Below are positions 14,618 to 19,009 of a stretch of 19,009 nucleotides of DNA, one piece after another (the stretch's first letter is position 1; every line of letters begins with the position of its first letter). A program made the position numbers and the translations under genes. The DNA is from Clostridia bacterium (lineage in GTDB: Bacteria > Bacillota_A > Clostridia > Oscillospirales > SIG627). Location of the stretch: assembly GCA_017508505.1 (NCBI GenBank), contig JAFVYT010000043.1, positions 1 to 19,009 on the forward strand, given 5' to 3'. The notes below the pieces were generated by a model that was not told the DNA's origin, searched no databases, and saw only the letters and a program-made list of their open reading frames with translations.

Positions 14618-15849
14618 GGTTCCTCCGTAAGATGAAGTCCTGCCAGATGCCCCGTGGAAAAGGCGATCTGCAGATTAAAGCCTCCCGTCAGAGCATCGGC
14701 ATCCAGCACCTCCCCCGCAAAAAAGAGCCCGGGGACGAGTTTGGATTCCATGGTGCGGGGGTCGATCTCCTTGAGACAGACGCCGCCGCGGGTGACGATG
14801 GCCTCCTTGAGGGGACGGGTCCCCGTGACCGTGAGGGGCAGGCGCTTGAGGGTGTCCAGCAGGCGGAGCCGCTCGGCCTTGGTGATCAGGTGAATCTTTT
14901 TTCTTTCGTCAAGCTGTGCCAGCGCGATGAGGGGGCGGATGAGCTTTTGGGGCAGGAGGCGATCCAGCCCGTCGACCAGGTCGCGGTTGCGGTTTTCCTC
15001 GAAGTCGGAGAGAAGCCGTTTATCCAATTCCTCCCTTGAAAGGGCGGGCTTTAAGTCAAGACAGAGCCGATAGCGCGGCTCTTTTTCAAAATCGAGATAG
15101 GCCGAGGCGGAAAGTACCGTCGGTCCCGATACCCCGAAGTGGGTAAAGAGCATTTCTCCGAAATCCTCGTAGACCTTTTTTCCGCTTTCCGTTTCCAGAC
15201 GGATTGCCGTATTCTTCAGGGAAAGACCCATGCAGTCGGCGCAGAAGGGCTCCTTTATGACCAGAGGGATCAGGGAGGGAAGGGGGGACGAGACCGTGTG
15301 GCCGAGGGCGGTGGCAAAGCGATAGCCGTCTCCCGTGGAGCCGGTGCCCGGGTAGGAGGCACCGCCCGTGGCGATGAGGACACGGTCGAAGGCTTCCTTG
15401 CCGGACGGGGTGCCCAGAAGGAAGGAGCCGTCCTTTTTCTCAAGAGAGAGAACCGCCTCCTTTTTCAGGGTGACGGCAGTCAGGGAGAGGACTTTTTTCG
15501 TCAGAGCCTCTACCACGTCGCGAGCCTTGTCCGAGACGGGGAAGACGCGCCCGCCACGCTCCGTTTTCAAAGGGACGCCCGCGGCCTCGAAGAAGCGGCA
15601 CACGTCCTCGGGAGAAAAGGCGTAGAGCGCGGTGCGGAGAAATCTTTCTCCTCTCGGGACAAAATCCGAATAGTCCCGAAGGGGGGCGGTATTGGTCAGG
15701 TTGCACCTGCCCTTTCCCGTGATGGCAAGCTTCTTGCCGCAAAGGGGATTTTTTTCATACAGGACGACACTCCCGCCGAAGCCTTCGCCCGCACAGGCGG
15801 CGGCCATCAGCCCGGCGGCGCCGCCGCCGATGATCGCGATTCGTTTCAT
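14614..15849 (-). CDS. HI0933/BaiN-family FAD-dependent oxidoreductase
   Basis: 411 residues. Starts with a dinucleotide-binding Rossmann motif (IAIIGGGAAGLMAA, residues 4-17) and the family's GKKLAITGKGRCNLTN (about 38-53). Later signatures GGASYPGTGSTGDGY, FGVSGPTVLS and the C-terminal VTRGGVCLKEIDPRTMESKLVPGLFFAGEVLDADALTGGFNLQIAFSTG-type region (described here in part) are typical of the HI0933 (TIGR00275) group. Family members act on small ring or keto substrates such as dihydrouracil-like compounds or bile acids in different bacteria; the substrate here is unknown. AAGGA lies upstream of the ATG at 15849. First gene of the operon with DUF2344 and proS. Confidence 0.9.
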   Translation of the reverse strand: MKRIAIIGGGAAGLMAAACAGEGFGGSVVLYEKNPLCGKKLAITGKGRCNLTNTAPLRDYSDFVPRGERFLRTALYAFSPEDVCRFFEAAGVPLKTERGGRVFPVSDKARDVVEALTKKVLSLTAVTLKKEAVLSLEKKDGSFLLGTPSGKEAFDRVLIATGGASYPGTGSTGDGYRFATALGHTVSSPLPSLIPLVIKEPFCADCMGLSLKNTAIRLETESGKKVYEDFGEMLFTHFGVSGPTVLSASAYLDFEKEPRYRLCLDLKPALSREELDKRLLSDFEENRNRDLVDGLDRLLPQKLIRPLIALAQLDERKKIHLITKAERLRLLDTLKRLPLTVTGTRPLKEAIVTRGGVCLKEIDPRTMESKLVPGLFFAGEVLDADALTGGFNLQIAFSTGHLAGLHLTEEP

Positions 15850-15881
15850 AGGGATCCCATCCTTGCATAGAGTATCACCCT

Positions 15882-15910
15882 ATTGTACTCCAAAAGGGCT
15901 TTGATTGCAA
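15882..15910 (-). promoter_or_regulatory. Promoter of the flavoprotein-DUF2344-proS operon
   Basis: On the minus strand: TTGCAA (15905-15910), 17 bases, TACAAT (15882-15887). Transcription would begin near 15875, about 26 bases before the ATG. Confidence 0.7.
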
Positions 15911-15971
15911 GGATAAAATGCTACTTTTTGTGAATTTTTGGGCAGAATAAAGGAAAGTTTGCCTTCGTTTC

Positions 15972-16000
15972 TTGACTAGATAGAAGTGAGGGGCTATAAT
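15972..16000 (+). promoter_or_regulatory. Consensus promoter of the HPr-like/lipid kinase operon
   Basis: TTGACT (15972-15977), 17 bases, TATAAT (15995-16000); transcription near 16007. Close to perfect sigma-A consensus, so probably strongly and constitutively expressed. Confidence 0.85.
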
Positions 16001-16036
16001 ATTTTCAAATTCATCTGAAAAAAGGAGGAAAAAAGG

Positions 16037-16267
16037 ATGAAAGAATATAAGATCAAGCTGAATACCATTGAGGACGTGAGAAACTTCGTCAACACCGTGA
16101 CTGCGTGTGATTTTGACGTGGATCTTGCAAGCGGAAGATACGTGGTGGATGCCAAGTCCATTATGGGCATTTTCTCTCTGGATCTGCTCAATCCCATCAC
16201 GATGACCGTTCATACGGACGAGTGTGAGGCTTTTGAAAAGAAAATCGAAGGAATTCTGGTGAAGTAA
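16037..16267 (+). CDS. HPr-like protein lacking the catalytic histidine (Crh-like)
   Basis: 76 residues with the HPr fold pattern. The regulatory-serine segment is clear: VDAKSIMGIFSLDL, with S41 equivalent to Ser46 of B. subtilis HPr, the HPrK/P site. The usual GLHARP segment carrying His15 is replaced by LNTIEDVRNFV, with no histidine, so it cannot carry phosphate for sugar uptake. It may be a regulator like Crh or a NPr-type adaptor. AGGAGG precedes the ATG. It is separated by four bases from the next gene, a lipid kinase, suggesting co-translation. Probably cytoplasmic. Function inferred. Confidence 0.82.
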   Translation: MKEYKIKLNTIEDVRNFVNTVTACDFDVDLASGRYVVDAKSIMGIFSLDLLNPITMTVHTDECEAFEKKIEGILVK

Positions 16268-16271
16268 ACCC

Positions 16272-17162
16272 ATGAAGAAAAAGCTCCTTTTGATCGTCAA
16301 TCCCTACGCGGGGAAGATGCGCGCAAAAAATGAGCTTCTGGGTATTTGCAAGATCTTTTGTGAGGCTGACTTTACGGTGACGGTGCACGTGACCCGCTGT
16401 CAGTCGGACGCCACCCGCGCGGTGGTGTATTCCGGCAGAGAGTACGACGTGATCGTGGCCTGCGGCGGGGACGGCACCTTGAACGAGGTGGTGACCGGGG
16501 CTCTTCGCATCGGCTTTACGGGTGCTATCGGCTTTTTGCCCTGCGGTACCACAAACGACTTTGCAGGATCCCTTGGAATTCCGAAGAATCTTTCCGCGGC
16601 CGCAAGGCTTGTGGCGGAGGGAAAGGCGGGCTTTCTGGATTTCGGCTCCTTCAACGGAGACCGAACCTTTACCTACGTTGCCACCTTCGGTGCTTTTACG
16701 GACGTGGCCTATGCCACGGACCAGAAGCTGAAGAACGTTTTGGGTCACGCTGCCTACGTGACCGAGGCCATTGCAAGGCTCAAGGATCTGCGCCCGTATC
16801 GGGTGCGGGTGGTTTGTGACGGCAAGGAGTACGAGGACGATTTTCTCTTCGGTGCGGCCTTGAACAGTCTTTCCATCGGGGGCGTCTTGAAGCTGAAGCG
16901 GGAGCTGGTGGATTTGTCCGACGGAATGCACGAGGTGCTTTTGGTACGGAACGTGAAGAACGCCGCCGACCTTGCCAACCTCTCTGTGGAGATTCTCTCG
17001 GGAAATTACGAGAATAAGTCCGTGCTTTTCTTCCGAGGAAAGGAAATCGAGTTCTCCTGTCGGGAGCCGATTCCCTGGTGTGTAGACGGAGAGTTTGCGG
17101 GAAATCACGAGACGGCGCGGGTGCGAAACGTGCACAAGCGGCTGAAGATGATCCATTCTTGA
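16272..17162 (+). CDS. Diacylglycerol kinase-family lipid kinase (YegS/DgkB-like)
   Basis: 296 residues. DAGK-catalytic family: NPYAGK (residues 10-15), nucleotide motif CGGDGTLNEVV (about 60-70) and LPCGTTNDFAGSLGIP (about 91-106). In Gram-positive bacteria these proteins phosphorylate diacylglycerol or undecaprenol-type lipids; with an LTA-synthase-like gene in the same window, diacylglycerol recycling is plausible. Which lipid is used cannot be told. Follows the HPr-like gene after four bases with only a weak GGTGAAG ribosome site, suggesting translational coupling. Confidence 0.92.
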   Translation: MKKKLLLIVNPYAGKMRAKNELLGICKIFCEADFTVTVHVTRCQSDATRAVVYSGREYDVIVACGGDGTLNEVVTGALRIGFTGAIGFLPCGTTNDFAGSLGIPKNLSAAARLVAEGKAGFLDFGSFNGDRTFTYVATFGAFTDVAYATDQKLKNVLGHAAYVTEAIARLKDLRPYRVRVVCDGKEYEDDFLFGAALNSLSIGGVLKLKRELVDLSDGMHEVLLVRNVKNAADLANLSVEILSGNYENKSVLFFRGKEIEFSCREPIPWCVDGEFAGNHETARVRNVHKRLKMIHS

Positions 17163-17177
17163 TTTTTCTTGAAAAAT
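17162..17177 (+). terminator. Weak A/T hairpin after the lipid kinase gene
   Basis: ATTTTTC (17162-17168), TT, GAAAAAT (17171-17177), followed by GTTGATTTTTG. The stem has little GC, so termination is doubtful. Confidence 0.3.
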
Positions 17178-17201
17178 GTTGATTTTTGTTCCGATTTGCA
17201 C

Positions 17202-17231
17202 TTGATTGCAGGAAGCAATCTGGGGTAGAAT
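17202..17231 (+). promoter_or_regulatory. Promoter of pckA with internal palindrome
   Basis: TTGATT (17202-17207), 18-base spacer, TAGAAT (17226-17231). The spacer contains GATTGC (17204-17209), five bases, GCAATC (17215-17220), a perfect 6-bp inverted repeat overlapping the -35 box, a good place for a repressor to block RNA polymerase. The leader holds a second small stem (GGGA/TCCC around 17240-17252) ahead of AGGAGG. Confidence 0.5.
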
Positions 17232-17278
17232 GGTAAAAAGGGAGTGTTTCCCATTATAGTTTTTAGGAGGAGATAAAA

Positions 17279-18850
17279 ATGGAATTGAAACCCATCGAGC
17301 TCGGAATTGCCGGCAACGGTAAAATTCTGAGAAACCTTGCGGTTCGCGACTTGGTTCGGGAAGCGCTGAAGAATCACGAGGGTGTCCTTTCGGATACCGG
17401 TGCTCTCGTGGTGGAAACCGGAAAGTATACGGGTAGAAGCCCTGACGATAAGTTTATCGTTGATGCTCCCTCCGTTCACGACGACATCAACTGGGGTAAG
17501 ATCAACGTGCCGATCTCTGTGGAGGCCTTCAACAGCATCAAGGGTAAGATGCTCGCTTATCTGCAGAACAAGAAGCTCTACGTCTTCGACGGTCTTGCCG
17601 GCGCAGACAGAAAGTATACCCAGAAGTTCCGTATTGTCAACGAGCTTGCCTCTCAGAACCTGTTCATCCATCAGCTTCTGATCCGTCCCACCGCGGAGGA
17701 GCTTGAGGCCTTTGCTCCCGACTTCACCATTTACGCCGCTCCCGGCTTCCAGTGCATTCCCGAGGTGGACGGCACCCACAGCGAGGCGGCCATCATCATC
17801 AACTACGAGACCCACGAGGTTCTCATCGCCGGCAGCAGATACGCAGGCGAGATCAAGAAGAGCGTCTTCTCCGTGATGAACTACGTGCTTCCCAAGATGG
17901 GCGTGCTTCCCATGCACTGCTCCGCAAACATCGACGACAAGGGCAACAGCACCGTGTTCTTCGGACTTTCCGGCACAGGCAAGACCACCCTTTCTGCTGA
18001 TCCTGCCAAAATGCTTATCGGTGACGACGAGCACGGCTGGTCTCCCGACGGCGTGTTTAACGTAGAGGGCGGATGCTACGCCAAGTGCATCGGTCTGAAG
18101 GAGGAGAACGAGCCTGAGATCTACCGTGCGATCCGCTTCGGTACGCTTCTTGAGAACGTGGTGACCGACGAGGCGGGATGTCCCGATTACGAGAACGGCT
18201 CTCTGACGGAGAACACCCGTGCAGGCTATCCCATCCACTACATCCCCAACGCCGAGCTTTCCGGCAAGGGTGGCATCCCCAAGACCATCATCTTCCTGAC
18301 CGCAGACGCCTTCGGCGTACTGCCTCCCATCTCCCGCTTGGACGAGAATGCGGCAATGTACCACTTCGTTTCCGGCTACACCTCCAAGCTCGCCGGTACC
18401 GAGAGAGGCATCACCGAGCCCGTGACCACCTTCTCCACCCTCTTCGGCGCTCCCTTCTTCCCCATGGATGCTTCCGTATATGCGGAGATGCTGGGTGAGA
18501 AGCTCCGCGAGACCGGTGCGAGAGTGTTTCTGGTGAACACCGGCTGGTGCGGCGGTGCTGCAGGCACGGTTCCGAGAATGAAGCTGAAGTTTACCCGTGC
18601 TATGGTTGCCGCCGCCATCGACGGCAAGCTGGACGACGTGGAGTATGAGAAGGACGAGATCTTCCAGGTCAACATTCCCAAGTCCTGCCCCGAGGTTCCC
18701 TCTGAGATCCTGAATCCCAAGAACCTTTGGAAGGATGAGGCCGCATACCTTGCTCAGGCAAAGGCGTTGGCTGCCAAGTTCAGCGAGAACTTCGAGAAGA
18801 AGTATCCCGATATGCCCGAGAACATCAAGGCCGCAGGCCCCAAGGCATAA
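17279..18850 (+). CDS. pckA: Phosphoenolpyruvate carboxykinase (ATP)
   Basis: 523 residues; interconverts oxaloacetate plus ATP and phosphoenolpyruvate plus CO2, cytoplasmic. In anaerobes it often runs in the CO2-fixing direction toward succinate/propionate. ATP-type features: YTGRSPDDKF near the N-terminus, RPTAEELE, P-loop GLSGTGKTT (229-237, with K235), ADPAKMLIGDDEHGW and a kinase-2-like region, FLTADAFGVLPPIS, and GYTSKLAGTE. Length fits the ATP enzyme, not the GTP type. TAGGAGG lies 8 bases before the ATG. No clear terminator follows; instead the downstream region begins with a strong inverted repeat. Confidence 0.98.
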   Translation: MELKPIELGIAGNGKILRNLAVRDLVREALKNHEGVLSDTGALVVETGKYTGRSPDDKFIVDAPSVHDDINWGKINVPISVEAFNSIKGKMLAYLQNKKLYVFDGLAGADRKYTQKFRIVNELASQNLFIHQLLIRPTAEELEAFAPDFTIYAAPGFQCIPEVDGTHSEAAIIINYETHEVLIAGSRYAGEIKKSVFSVMNYVLPKMGVLPMHCSANIDDKGNSTVFFGLSGTGKTTLSADPAKMLIGDDEHGWSPDGVFNVEGGCYAKCIGLKEENEPEIYRAIRFGTLLENVVTDEAGCPDYENGSLTENTRAGYPIHYIPNAELSGKGGIPKTIIFLTADAFGVLPPISRLDENAAMYHFVSGYTSKLAGTERGITEPVTTFSTLFGAPFFPMDASVYAEMLGEKLRETGARVFLVNTGWCGGAAGTVPRMKLKFTRAMVAAAIDGKLDDVEYEKDEIFQVNIPKSCPEVPSEILNPKNLWKDEAAYLAQAKALAAKFSENFEKKYPDMPENIKAAGPKA

Positions 18851-18866
18851 CAAAAAAACAGGACGG

Positions 18867-18907
18867 ATCCCTTTAGTAGGTTGGTCTTAGGGATAATCCC
18901 AACCTAC
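18867..18907 (+). repeat. Interleaved inverted repeats after pckA (possible H-type pseudoknot)
   Basis: GTAGGTTGG (18876-18884) pairs perfectly with CCAACCTAC (18899-18907). ATCCCT (18867-18872) pairs with AGGGAT (18889-18894), and the two pairings interleave, the order of an H-type pseudoknot with short loops. Alternatively GGGAT (18890-18894) can pair with ATCCC (18896-18900). No U run follows, so it is not a plain intrinsic terminator. Confidence 0.55.
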
Positions 18908-18917
18908 AATGAAATCA

Positions 18918-18997
18918 ATTTGCGATGCAAATCTGTGATATTCGTCTTACGACGAGTGATATAGGCTTTGCCTATGATATATTTTCTTCGAAAATAT
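18918..18997. repeat. Array of four short perfect hairpins with TGATAT-like linkers
   Basis: Four hairpins in a row: ATTTGC-gat-GCAAAT (18918-18932), ATTCGTC-ttac-GACGAGT with one G-T pair (18940-18957), ATAGGC-ttt-GCCTAT (18961-18975) and ATATTTTC-ttc-GAAAATAT (18979-18997). Linkers contain TGATAT or TGATA repeatedly. Loops are 3-4 bases and hairpin centres are 20-23 bases apart. No reading frame. The array may continue past the window end. Looks like a hairpin-type repeat element or structured RNA of unknown class. Confidence 0.75.
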
Positions 18998-19009
18998 GAA
19001 TGAAAAAAC

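Noticed and set aside
18918..18997. CRISPR array
   Set aside because: The stems differ from each other, there is no repeated unit of 25-35 bases and no cas gene nearby.

Overview
The window looks like chromosomal DNA of a spore-forming, Gram-positive, Clostridia-type Firmicute with fairly high G+C, probably a gut or other anaerobic lineage. That reading rests on strong AGGAGG ribosome sites, sigma-A promoters often of the extended TGnTATAAT form, intrinsic terminators after many genes, a SpoVM-like micro-gene, a SpoIID-like peptidoglycan-binding protein, an LTA-synthase-like enzyme, an HPr-like protein, an orphan ECF S-component and an ATP-type PEP carboxykinase. No tRNA, rRNA, CRISPR array, transposase or phage gene was found. 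No intergenic gap exceeds 300 bases.

Left part (1-2254): a GH4 glycosidase on the minus strand is divergent from an AraC-family cupin regulator, an arrangement typical of local sugar control. The regulator's -10 box ends 6 bases before its ATG, so its mRNA is predicted to be leaderless. Two CCTTGA repeats spaced 22 bp lie in the shared promoter region.

Paralogue array (2394-6726): three consecutive, strongly similar lipoproteins, each with a lipobox, an acidic linker and a secreted domain. Each carries an invariant GTACSGTT motif and a GHVRMNG motif exactly 82 residues later, which resembles a papain/NlpC-P60-type Cys-His pair. Each gene ends in a strong hairpin and at least the first two have their own promoter. 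This array is the best candidate here for a poorly described system.

Envelope and sporulation region (6937-12412): an LTA-synthase-like membrane phosphotransferase; an ECF S-component whose real start is a TTG just downstream of a consensus promoter; a 712-residue protein joining a SpoIID-like fold to four peptidoglycan-binding repeats; an unrecognised 166-residue protein overlapping it tail to tail; then two very small genes, a 47-residue membrane protein and a 26-residue SpoVM homologue.

Housekeeping region (12458-18850): a minus-strand operon of a HI0933/BaiN-type flavoprotein, a DUF2344 protein and archaeal/eukaryal-type prolyl-tRNA synthetase; a plus-strand operon of an HPr-like protein lacking the phosphorylatable histidine but keeping the serine site, plus a lipid kinase; and pckA. 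Downstream of pckA is an unexplained element: a possible pseudoknot followed by at least four short perfect hairpins joined by TGATAT-like linkers, running to the end of the window.
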